64,000 nucleotides of DNA, taken from positions 284,542 to 348,541 of the forward strand of contig NW_026971509.1 of assembly GCF_963678635.1 (NCBI RefSeq), read 5' to 3'. Of the stretch, positions 22,206 to 30,752 are shown piece after piece (position 1 is the first letter of the stretch; every line of letters starts with the position of its first letter). Made by a program: the position numbers and the translations under genes. Source of the stretch: Symsagittifera roscoffensis. Lineage: Eukaryota > Xenacoelomorpha > Acoela > Convolutidae. The notes beneath the pieces are model-generated. The model was not told the DNA's origin. It saw nothing but the letters and a program-made list of their open reading frames with translations, and searched no databases.

Positions 22206-23542
22206 TTTGGTTCTAATTCGGTTCAACCTTGATTAAGGCTGACCGCCAAAAATAGCAATTTGTCTCAAGGACCTTACCGACCGGTTCTTGTGGCTAGCTT
22301 GCGCCAAATGATCTTACAAACCAGTTGTAACGAAATAAGTTGATGATTGAAGCAATACGATATTTATGCTCGATAGAGATTTTGATGAGTTTTTGCCGAA
22401 AAATGCTCTCATTAATTTAAACTTCTTGAACCTTCATTTTTGTTGATTTACGGAGATTGAGCGCACAGAGGGTTTAACCGTAGATTGCAATGTTACTTGT
22501 GGTAATGTTGAATTTTTGGGTCTTGGTGTTGTGAGATTTGGATGTATTGTTGAAATACTTTGTTGTGTAGTTGTTGCTTTTGTTTCAACTATTTCTTCAT
22601 TTATAAAACGTGATGGTGTTTGAAAATCCTGTTGTGTAAGATTTCTAGTTCCATTGAGATTTTCCTTTTGTATAATTGTTGAAGTTAAACTATTATTTTG
22701 TCTATCAGGTGTTGCATCTATTGTGAGTTGAAATAATTTTATATAGTCTTTATGAATAGATATTGTACTAATTGCTTGACTTGAGATGTCTATTGGGAAG
22801 CTCAGAAATAATGGATGAGACCATTCGGGGTCCCAAACATGACCTGATTGTTCTGCAATGACAGTGTCGTCATTGGTTCCATGAGGTTTAAAATTTTTTC
22901 TTGCTTGTGCAATTAAATCAATTTTATGTGTGAAATAGTCAATTATAAACCATGCTAAGATTTTTGGTAAACATGTTTAGCATTTTGTGAGAATTCATTA
23001 CTGGAAAAAGTTTCGCGGACTTCGTTTAAAAATGCTGAGAATGCGGTAAGTTTTTTTCTTACGTTTGTGTGTCTTGACGTTTGAACTGATGACGTACTTT
23101 GTGTTTCTGTTTTTTCTCGTATGGATTAATAACTATATGTTATTGCAAAAACTTCGTTAGTGAATATTGAATTTGCTCTCTGTGAATTCTGGTATTGTAA
23201 TTTTTAAAAGTATTCTGTGAATACTTTTGAAACTTCTATGTCAATGTCGTCTGTTTGGATAACATATTTACCATGAAATTTACTTGCTGTACTGAGTTCT
23301 ATGGTGTAAATTCCATATTGTTGTGTTTGGTTACATATTTCTTTTAAATAATGATCGATACTTTGACTTTTGATTTTTATTTCTGGGAATTCTGCTTTAC
23401 ATGGGGTAATTCCTTGTTCAAATAAATTTGTGGTTAGTTTATTGCAAAATTGTATTTGTCCTCTATCATCAGTGAGTGAAGTGATGAGGAATGGAAAAAC
23501 AGAGTTTTCGTCCGAGCTTTTGTCACTTTGAGTATGGCTCAT
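22206..23542 (-). pseudogene. gag: Tor-like Ty3/gypsy gag, longest copy
   Basis: The minus-strand ORF 23542-23204 starts with ATG and gives 112 residues with F-P-F-L-I-T-S near the start, F-P-E-I-K-I-K-S-Q-S-I-D, and D-D-I-D-I-E-V-S at the end. Below it, with stops in between, come Q-T-S-R near 23080, A-W-F-I-I-D-Y-F near 22935 and W-S-H-P-L-F near 22815. A Thr/Asn/Gln-rich part follows to about 22440. The related region at 63.85-62.45 kb shows the same order, supporting an ancestral gag of ~400 residues or more. The other three tails lack the first 112-residue part, so this is the only place in the array where the reversed gag extends to its start. Confidence 0.55.
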
Positions 23543-24160
23543 TTTTTCGTTTTATGACTGTCAGTGTGTATTGTTCAATGTGTCTGATTGGTTGATTCCA
23601 ATTGTATAGGTGTACTGGTTTTTTTTGTATATCTTTTTTATTCGTCTTTTTCCTTGTTTTGATGAGTTTGATGTGGCTTCTGAATGGGAAAACTATATTT
23701 GATCATGGATTGGGTAGTTTTTGTTTACTGTTTCTTTCAGTTTATAGAGTGCGTCTAAATTGCTGACTTCTGATTCGGAAACTGCGTTTTTTCGCTTTGA
23801 AAATCTTTTTCGTGTAATTTGTCTTTGTTTACTTTATTTTTTCTTTTTATTGTTTGTCGTTTTGTTCGGATATATCCAATTATTTGCTTGTGCGGGGTAA
23901 TTACGAGATCGTATGTTTCGTTGTTTATTTCACGATTGTGTAGTAAGATTGTTTGTTTATTTCCTAAATTGTTCAGTGAAATAAGGGCTAGGATGAAGGA
24001 TGCAAAGATGTTGTTAGTGATTTCAATATCCTAGACTGTTAGTCCTTACAATTTTTTGGTTAGCCTAACTTGGGTTTTTATTCAGGGTTGGAGAGAAAAG
24101 TATATATCGATTCCGAAGAATGATTGTTACTTTCTCGTGGCTAGTCTAAGTTGAGGTGTT
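23543..24160. other. Intergenic, T-rich
   Basis: I see no gene in it. It is T-rich on the plus strand and lies upstream of the reversed gag start, so it may be the leader or LTR of the Tor-like element. No TG...CA ends or primer-binding site were recognised. Confidence 0.4.
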
Positions 24161-25615
24161 AACTTACTTAACCTTATTTAGGGGTAGTGATGTGTTCAAG
24201 GGTTGGAGAATAGTAAATCGATCCACAAGATTCAGGTATAATTAGAACGCAAGTAGTTTGTTAGATACTATTTTAAACTTACTAAGATTAAGATTTATCC
24301 TGGGTCAGGAAAGAGGGGGGTCAAGTGAAGGATGAATAACCGAAGTTTTTCACTGTTTAGCCTAATTAGAATGGTTAGAGTGATTGAAAAATTTCTATCA
24401 GTCCTGGGTCTTTTGAAAGGTTTGGATAGTGAATCGACGTTTGAGGTCGTTAGACACTTGATAAGTAGGTGGGGGGGAGAACAAAATTGTTCTGTTTGAT
24501 CCAAGGATAAGCCATGATGATCGGAATAAAAAAATTAAATGATATAAAATTGATTAAGTTGAATATTCAATTGAGATCCAAAGAAAGACTTGATGATCTA
24601 ATTTAAGATTGACTAATTTTATGTTAAATAAAGATAAAAATTAGGGTAAGCCTTTTTGAAATAATTCAAGTTTAATTGATAAAAAGAATTGGTTTTTTAT
24701 GATATTAGCGGATATATAGTTGCTGTTATGTTTAGGTGATGAAGCAGGGGATGAAAAGATGATTTATATTAACTGAAAATTTATGATCGTGTTTACTAAT
24801 TTTTTTGTTTTCAAAAAATATATTTTTCAGATATCTTTTTTGAATTCCACTGCAGAATTGCAGGAAACGATTTGAGGTGTTTTTATTAATCGTTATTGTA
24901 CAATAGCAAATTTGGTTTAGCGCCTGAAATGATCATTGGAGATCTTTCTTCAAGGATTTTATGTTTGCAAGTGAAAATCTAAGTTCATTGCTAGTAAAAT
25001 TCTATATATAAAAATTTCTGCTAGGCTCAATAGATCTAGAGTATACTGGCTTATTGCGATTGCTAAAGTTCTCTTGGAGAGGTAACTAATTTCCAAGTTA
25101 AATTCAAATCTCTCTGGTGCTGAAATTACAAGTAATTTCAGCTCTTACAAATAAGTGGGTTGTTAGTTAGATGGATCATGATTGGTTAAATTAAAATATT
25201 CTATAGTGATAAAATTTCTAATTTATAACCAAGAATAAAATGTAGTTTAGATCTGGTTCCACTAAAAGAGACTAGTTAAACAACCTGATACTAGTAGATA
25301 TAAGAGTAAGATTAGGATTGGTATTAGACTAAGAAGTTGCACGAATCTATCCGGCTGAAAATAGGATAGCCTGACGAGTAGACGGTGTACCCTATCCGAA
25401 AATATTGTTTGAGAAATGAGCGAAAACTTAAGTCGTCAATTGTCTACTATGCTTTACGCGCATATACAAATGAAAGACTAGAAACACCTGCCGTATGCGT
25501 ATTCTACCCTCTACCCTCAGACTCCACCACACTCTTAGGATAGGAGAGAATGGATTGTATCCGCAACGGAGTAGAAGAGTTCTTACCGACTCCGGAGCTT
25601 GAAGTTGGTACTTAC

Positions 25616-26118
25616 CGTCTTCTGAGCAAGAAGTTTGATGCGCCTCCGGCTACTGACAGAATGAATGAAGGTGGTGGCACACAATCGATCTTTGATTCTT
25701 CTTTTTTCTTCTGAATTTCTATCCATCGACGTACATCTTCCGCATTGAGGGCGTTCGAACCGTTATTGAGGGTGTTCGAACCGTCATTGAGGGTGTTCGA
25801 ACCGTTATTGAGGGTGTTCGAACCGTTATTGAGGGTGTTCGAACCGTTATTGAGGGTGTTCGAACCGTTATTGAGGGTGTTCGAACCGTTATTGAGGGTG
25901 TTCGAACCGTTATTGAGGGTGTTCGAACCGTTATTGAGGGTGTTCGAACCATTATTGAGGGTGTTCGAACCGTTATTGAGGGTGTTCGAACCGTTATTGA
26001 GGGTGTTCAAATCTTCCTTATATAAATCCTTTCTAACCTTCACTAAGGTTGCTATTTTGACTTCTCGTTTGTTATCTTTTTCAGGCATTGAATATCCCAG
26101 ACCGTAGATTCCTTTCAT
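25616..26118 (-). CDS. TRPM-like first exon with 12 heptapeptide repeats (orphan copy 1)
   Basis: From the ATG at 26118 it begins M-K-G-I-Y-G-L-G-Y-S, then a short charged part, then 12 tandem N-T-L-N-N-G-S units, then a charged stretch and the end P-S-F-I-L-S-V-A-G-G-A-S-N-F. The coding part stops at a strong splice donor (ACG then GTAAGT at 25615-25610) leaving two bases of a codon. Start, end and phase match the plus-strand exon at 33750-34342, whose continuation reads as the TRPM SLOG-type domain, so S-V-A-G-G-A-S-N-F is the first strand-loop of that domain. A possible 5' intron (GTGAGT near 26209, acceptor TTTCAG near 26131) lies just upstream. No following TRPM exon is visible to the left, so this may be an orphan or pseudogene exon. 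Confidence 0.6.
25745..26012 (-). repeat. 21-bp coding minisatellite, 12 units
   Basis: Twelve tandem 21-bp units between the GTTC positions 25753 and 26005, nearly identical, coding N-T-L-N-N-G-S on the minus strand; the unit at the 3' end of the gene turns into N-A-L-N-A. One unit has Asp in place of the second Asn. Period three times seven keeps the frame whatever the copy number. Confidence 0.95.
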
Positions 26119-26476
26119 TTGCTTTTTTCTCCTGAAATCGTGCTAAAAATTAAACTTTATAAATTAAACTATAGAAAAATAAAGTAAAGAATAACTGTCA
26201 AAAACTCACCGCGTTTTTTTCATTTTTTTTCTCAAACGGAACTACGAATCAGCTTAAGCAACCACTCAGTTTTTGCAGCAACTGAGTTTTCTGAGTCACA
26301 CAGAACAATTGATTGTAGATTTAAGTAATCTCGACTCCGAAGTTGACAACAAGTCTTGCTAAAGCGAGTTGCTCAGTAGTAATTGTTAATTAAATCTGAA
26401 AAAAAACAATCAGTTTAAAATTGACCATTCATTTTTTGTTTTTCTCAGAAATAAAGAAAATTAGTCATACAGTATT

Positions 26477-26490
26477 CGCGAGATCTCGCG
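26477..26490. promoter_or_regulatory. CG-rich 14-bp palindrome upstream of the first exon (unit 1)
   Basis: CGCGAGATCTCGCG is a perfect palindrome in AT-rich surroundings, about 360 bp upstream of the minus-strand ATG. It contains CGCGAGA and TCTCGCG, the two overlapping halves of the TCTCGCGAGA promoter element known from animals, in back-to-back order. It is unchanged in unit 2. A promoter role is inference. Confidence 0.35.
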
Positions 26491-26733
26491 GTTGTCAATT
26501 TTTGTACCCTTTTCGTTTGACTTTTTAATCTGCGCAAACTTCGCGGACATTCGAAAAGTCCAATTCAAGCGACGACCAAAACGAACCATGCCAATTGTTT
26601 TTGAAGTTTACGCAGAACTTTCCGACCACAGCTTTTGGTGCACAGATCTGATTAAAAATCAAGTTTTAACGTTTCAGTGGTCAAGTATATGGAGAAAGCT
26701 TTTAACCTAGCTGCAAGACTGTATAATTATATT

Positions 26734-26868
26734 CAGGGGCGGATCTAGGTTTTTCTCGAGAGGGGGGGGGGAGTTTCAAAAAATTTTCGATTAAATTTTT
26801 TGGTTCTACATAACAATCTCCCCCCTATGGTATCTACTAAGGAATCTCCACCGCTGTAAATAAAAAAG
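26734..26868 (+). mobile_element. hAT-type element, 5' fragment in unit 1
   Basis: Starts with CAGGGGCGGATCTAGG after ATTATATT, the same flank as the complete copy at 29594. It breaks off at the duplication junction, so it has no right terminus here. Confidence 0.85.
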
Positions 26869-27045
26869 GTCTTAACTTACTTAACCTTAGTTAGGGGTAG
26901 TGATTGTGTTCAAGGGTTGGAGAATAGTAAATCGATCCACAAGGTTCAGGTATAATTAGAACGCAAGTAGTTTGTTAGATACTATTTTAAACTTACTAAG
27001 ATTAAGATTTATCCTGGGTCAGGTAAGAGGGGGGTCAAGTGAAGG

Positions 27046-27318
27046 ATGAATTACCGAAGTTTTTCACTGTTTAGCCTAATTAGAATGGTTAGAGTGATTG
27101 AAAAATTTCTATCAGTCCTGGGTCTTTTGAAAGGTTTGGATAGTGAATCGACGTTTGAGGTCGTTAGACACTTGATAAGTAGGTGGGGGGAGAACAAAAT
27201 TGTTCTGTTTGATCCAAGGATAAGCCATGCTGATCGGAATAAAAAAATAAATGATATAAAATTGATTAAGTTGAATATTCAATTGAGATCCAAAGAAAGA
27301 CTTGATGATCTAATTTAA
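27046..27318 (+). CDS. Small hypothetical ORF in unit 2
   Basis: Ninety codons from an ATG, containing L-L-K-G-L-D-S-E-S-T-F-E-V-V and a charged C-terminal helix-like part. In unit 1 the same ORF is broken by an additional G in a poly-G run at about 24477 and by further indels, so there is no sign of selection on the frame. I recognise no family. It may be chance openness. Confidence 0.15.
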   Translation: MNYRSFSLFSLIRMVRVIEKFLSVLGLLKGLDSESTFEVVRHLISRWGENKIVLFDPRISHADRNKKINDIKLIKLNIQLRSKERLDDLI

Positions 27319-28325
27319 GATTGACTAATTTTATGTTAAATAAAGATAAAAATTAGGATAAGCCTTTTTGAAATAATTCAAGTTTAATTGATAAAAAGAA
27401 TTGGTTTTTTATGATATTAGCGGATTTATAGTTGCTGTTATGTTTAGGTGATGAAGCTGGGGATAAAAAGATGATTTATATTAACTGAAAATTTATGATC
27501 ATGTTTACTAATTTTTTGTTTTCAATAAATATATTTTTCAGATATCTTTTTGAATTCCACTGCAGAATTGCAGGAAACGATTTGAGGTGTTTTTATTAAT
27601 TGTTATTGTACAATAGTAAATTTGGTTTAGCGCCTGAAATGATCATTGAAGATCTTTCTTCAAGGATTTTATGTTTGCAAGTGAAAATCTAAGTTCATTG
27701 CTAGTAAAATTCTATACATAAAAATTTGTGCTAGGCTCAATAGATCTAGAGTATACTGGCTTATTGCGATTGCTAAAGTTATCTTGGAGAGGTAACTAAT
27801 TTCCAAGTTAAATTCAAATCTTTCTGGTGCTGAAATTACAAGTAATTTCAGCTCTTACAAATAAGTGGGTTGTTAGTTAGATGGATCATGATTGGTTAAA
27901 ATAAAATAATTTATAGTGATAAAATTTCTAATTTATAACCAAGAATAAAATGTAGTTTAGATCTGGTTCCACTAAAAGAGACTAGTTAAACAACCTGATA
28001 CTAGTAGATATAAGAGTAAGATTAGGATCGGTATTAGACTAAGAAGTTGCACGAATCTATCCGGCTGAAAATAAGATAGCCTGACGAGTAGACGGTGTAC
28101 CCTATCCGAAAATATTGTTTGAGAAATGAGCGAAAACTTAAGTCGTCAATTGTCTACTATGCTTTACGCGCATATACAAATGAAAGACTAGAAACACCTG
28201 CCGGATGCGTATTCTACCCTCTACCCTCACACTCCACCACACTCTTAGGATAGGAGAGAATGGATTGTATCCGCAACGGAGTAGAAGAGTTCTTACCGAC
28301 TCCGGAGCTTGAAGTTGGTACTTAC

Positions 28326-28975
28326 CGTCTTCTGAGCAAGAAGTTTGATGCGCCTCCGGCTACTGACAGAATGAATGAAGGTGGTGGCAAACAATCGATC
28401 TTTGATTCCTCTTTTTTCTTCTGAATTTCTATCCATCGACGTACATCTTCCGCATTGAGGGCGTTCGAACCGTTATTGAGGGTGTTCGAACCGTTATTGA
28501 GGGTGTTCGAACCGTTATTGAGGGTGTTCGAACCGTTATTGAGGGTGTTCGAACCGTTATTGAGGGTGTTCGAACCGTTATTGAGGGTGTTCGAACCGTT
28601 ATTGAGGGTGTTCGAACCGTTATTGAGGGTGTTCGAACCGTTATTGAGGGTGTTCGAACCGTTATTGAGGGTGTTCGAACCGTTATTGAGGGTGTTCGAA
28701 CCGTTATTGAGGGTGTTCGAACCGTTATTGAGGGTGTTCGAACCGTTATTGAGGGTGTTCGAACCGTTATTGAGGGTGTTCGAACCGTTATTGAGGGTGT
28801 TCGAACCGTTTTTGAGGGTGTTCGAACCGTTATTGAGGGTGTTCGAACCGTTATTGAGGGTGTTCAAATCTTCCTTATAGAAATCCTCTCTAACCTTCAC
28901 TAAGGTTGCTATTTTGACTTCTCGTTTGTTATCTTTTTCAGGCAGTGAATATCCCAGACCGTAGATTCCTTCCAT
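28326..28975 (-). CDS. TRPM-like first exon with 19 heptapeptide repeats (orphan copy 2)
   Basis: Same structure as the exon at 26118-25616: M-E-G-I-Y-G-L-G-Y-S start, charged segment, 19 tandem N-T-L-N-N-G-S units, and P-S-F-I-L-S-V-A-G-G-A-S-N-F at the end before the donor ACG/GTAAGT (28325-28320). Outside the repeats it differs from copy 1 at only a few residues (Lys/Glu at position 2, Met/Leu at 11, Val/Leu near the end). The splice donor and phase are kept, and no downstream TRPM exon is recognised on this strand. The product could be an N-terminal TRPM-like fragment, or the exon may be unused. Confidence 0.6.
28455..28868 (-). repeat. 21-bp coding minisatellite, 19 units
   Basis: Nineteen tandem 21-bp units between GTTC positions 28463 and 28862, coding N-T-L-N-N-G-S on the minus strand, with one Lys substitution (N-T-L-K-N-G-S) near the start of the gene. 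The seven-unit difference from the other duplicate shows array change after the duplication. Confidence 0.95.
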
Positions 28976-29336
28976 TTGCTTTTTTCTCCTGAAATCGTGC
29001 TAAAAGTTAAACTTTATAAATTAAACTATAGAAAAATAAAGTAAAGAATAACTGTCAAAAACTCACCGCGTTTTTTTCAGTTTTTTTTCTCAAACGGAAC
29101 TACGAATCAGCTTAAGCAACCACTCAGTTTTTGCAGCAACTGAGTTTTCTGAGTCACACAGAACAATTGATTGTAGATTTAAGTAATCTCGACTCCGAAG
29201 TTGACAACAAGTCTTGCTAAAGCGAGTTGCTCAGTAGTAATTGTTAATTAAATCTGAAAAAAAAAACAATCAGTTTAAAATTGACCATTCATTTTTTGTT
29301 TTTCTCAGAAATAAAGAAAATTAGTCATACAGTATT

Positions 29337-29350
29337 CGCGAGATCTCGCG
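29337..29350. promoter_or_regulatory. CG-rich 14-bp palindrome upstream of the first exon (unit 2)
   Basis: Identical to the palindrome at 26477-26490 and at the same distance from the minus-strand start, while bases just beside it differ between units. Confidence 0.35.
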
Positions 29351-29593
29351 GTTGTCATTTTTTGCGCCCTTTTGGTTTGAATTTTTAATCTGCGCAAACT
29401 TCGCGAACATCCGAAATGTCCGATTCAAGCGACGACCAAAACGAACCATGCCAGTTGTTTTTCAAGTTTACGCAGAACTTTCCGACCACAGCTTCTGGTG
29501 CACAGATCTGCTTAAAAATCAGGTTTTAACGTTTCAGTGGTCAAGTACATGGAGAAAGCTTTTAACCTAGCTGCAAGACTGTATAATTATATT

Positions 29594-30107
29594 CAGGGGG
29601 CGGATCTAGGTTTTTCTCGAGAGGGGGGGGGCGGAGTTTCAAAAAATTTTCGATTAAGTTTTTTGGTTCTACATAACAATCTCCCCCCTATTGTATCTAC
29701 TAAGGAATCTCCACCGCTGTAAATAAAAAACAGTAATTTCCCACAAGAGCTTTGTATGTAAATTCGAATTTTGCATTTTGATTGGTCGAAAATTCGCTGC
29801 AAGTAATCTACTTTAAATGGGGGGATTGCTTTTCTAAGATTGTCCGAATTGATTTTCCGAGCTCTCCTAAAGCTGTAAAAAGATGCTGTTTTGGCCATAT
29901 TTTCTGGGCCACAGGCAAAGTTTTCAACAGCTAAAAAAAATTTTTTTTGGCGCACGCTACCCCTCAAAGTAAGTATATATTAGCGCCAAATGGATTTCTT
30001 AAAAAGTACCAAAGAGTTACCCTTTAGAGGATCGTCTGAGGATCGAATCCCTGAGGGGGGGGGGGCGTCCGATATCCCCCCACGAGGCCGCCCCTTAAAT
30101 CCGCCTG
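29594..30107. mobile_element. Complete non-autonomous hAT-type element, 514 bp
   Basis: Left end CAGGGGGCGGATCTAGG, right end CCTTAAATCCGCCTG; these pair as short terminal inverted repeats of the CAGGGGCGGAT type common in animal hAT elements. The direct flanks are ATTATATT at 29586-29593 and ATTATATT at 30108-30115, an exact 8-bp target site duplication as expected for hAT. It contains G-rich runs near both ends and no transposase, so it is non-autonomous. Confidence 0.9.
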
Positions 30108-30290
30108 ATTATATTGCTCTTATTAATGTACTGAAAACATGTGTGAATGAACATATTTAACATCTCTATTTCTGTGATCTCAGAAATGACCCTCCTCCGT
30201 ATGGCCCTGGGAGCTTGAACTATAATCTCTTAAAACTGTCGGCAATATGATGAATCTTGAATTATGCAAACTGAATCTTGAATTGAAAGA

Positions 30291-30746
30291 AGGGTCTTAT
30301 GCACTAAACGGCCCAAAATCATATTTTCTACATCGTAAGCTAGAAATTATGCGATCGAATTTAATTGGGTAATTTAAGCCAATCAAATTCAAGTTAGATG
30401 GTCAGGCATTCCGATCAACCTTTCCAGTACTTAAAAATATTAGCCGAAATTTCCGAAAAAATGGAACTTTGTAAAATAATCAAATTAATTTTGAGTTACT
30501 TGTGAAACCTTGCCCAGACAAGAAAAATTTAATAAAATGGCTTGACAAACAAAAATTCAATCATTTCGGCTAATAATTCTTGCTGCTTGAAATTCTCGCT
30601 GACAGAATTATTTCATATGAAATGGCAGAAAATGTCGATAGAACCTGATTTGCTAATTAGCAAATTTGCAATCAAATTCAACCATATTAATTTCAGTTCA
30701 AGAGATGTAGAATTAATGATTTTGGCCGTTTAGTGCATAAAACCCT
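30291..30746. mobile_element. Foldback MITE-like element, 456 bp
   Basis: The left end AGGGTCTTATGCACTAAACG and the right end (reverse complement) AGGGTTTTATGCACTAAACG match over ~45 bp, and weaker pairing continues inward, so most of the element could form one long hairpin. Both sides are flanked by GAAAGA (30285-30290 and 30747-30752), a likely 6-bp target duplication. It has no transposase. The superfamily is not recognised. Confidence 0.75.
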
Positions 30747-30752
30747 GAAAGA

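Larger units (their letters stand above)
24161..26868. repeat. Tandem duplication unit 1 (~2.7 kb)
   Basis: From TTAACTTACTTAACCTT to CCGCTGTAAATAAAAAA this segment matches 26872-29728 in the same order and orientation, with scattered substitutions and small indels. Its right end lies inside a hAT element whose first ~135 bp are present. Unit 1 carries 12 heptapeptide-coding repeats against 19 in unit 2. Confidence 0.93.
26872..29728. repeat. Tandem duplication unit 2 (~2.85 kb)
   Basis: Second unit of the duplication, directly adjoining unit 1. At its right end the hAT element is complete, showing this end carries the original junction. The length difference from unit 1 is mostly the seven additional 21-bp repeats (147 bp). 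Confidence 0.93.

Noticed and set aside
25745-26107. Plus-strand ORF over the 21-bp array (repeating V-F-E-P-L-L-R)
   Set aside because: It is the antisense of the heptapeptide array. The minus-strand reading has an ATG, conserved ends and a splice donor shared with the exon at 33750; the plus reading has none of these.
26492-26710. 72-codon plus-strand ORF also open in the other unit (29352-29570)
   Set aside because: It has no ATG at its start, and most differences between the two copies change the residue, so there is no sign of protein-level selection.
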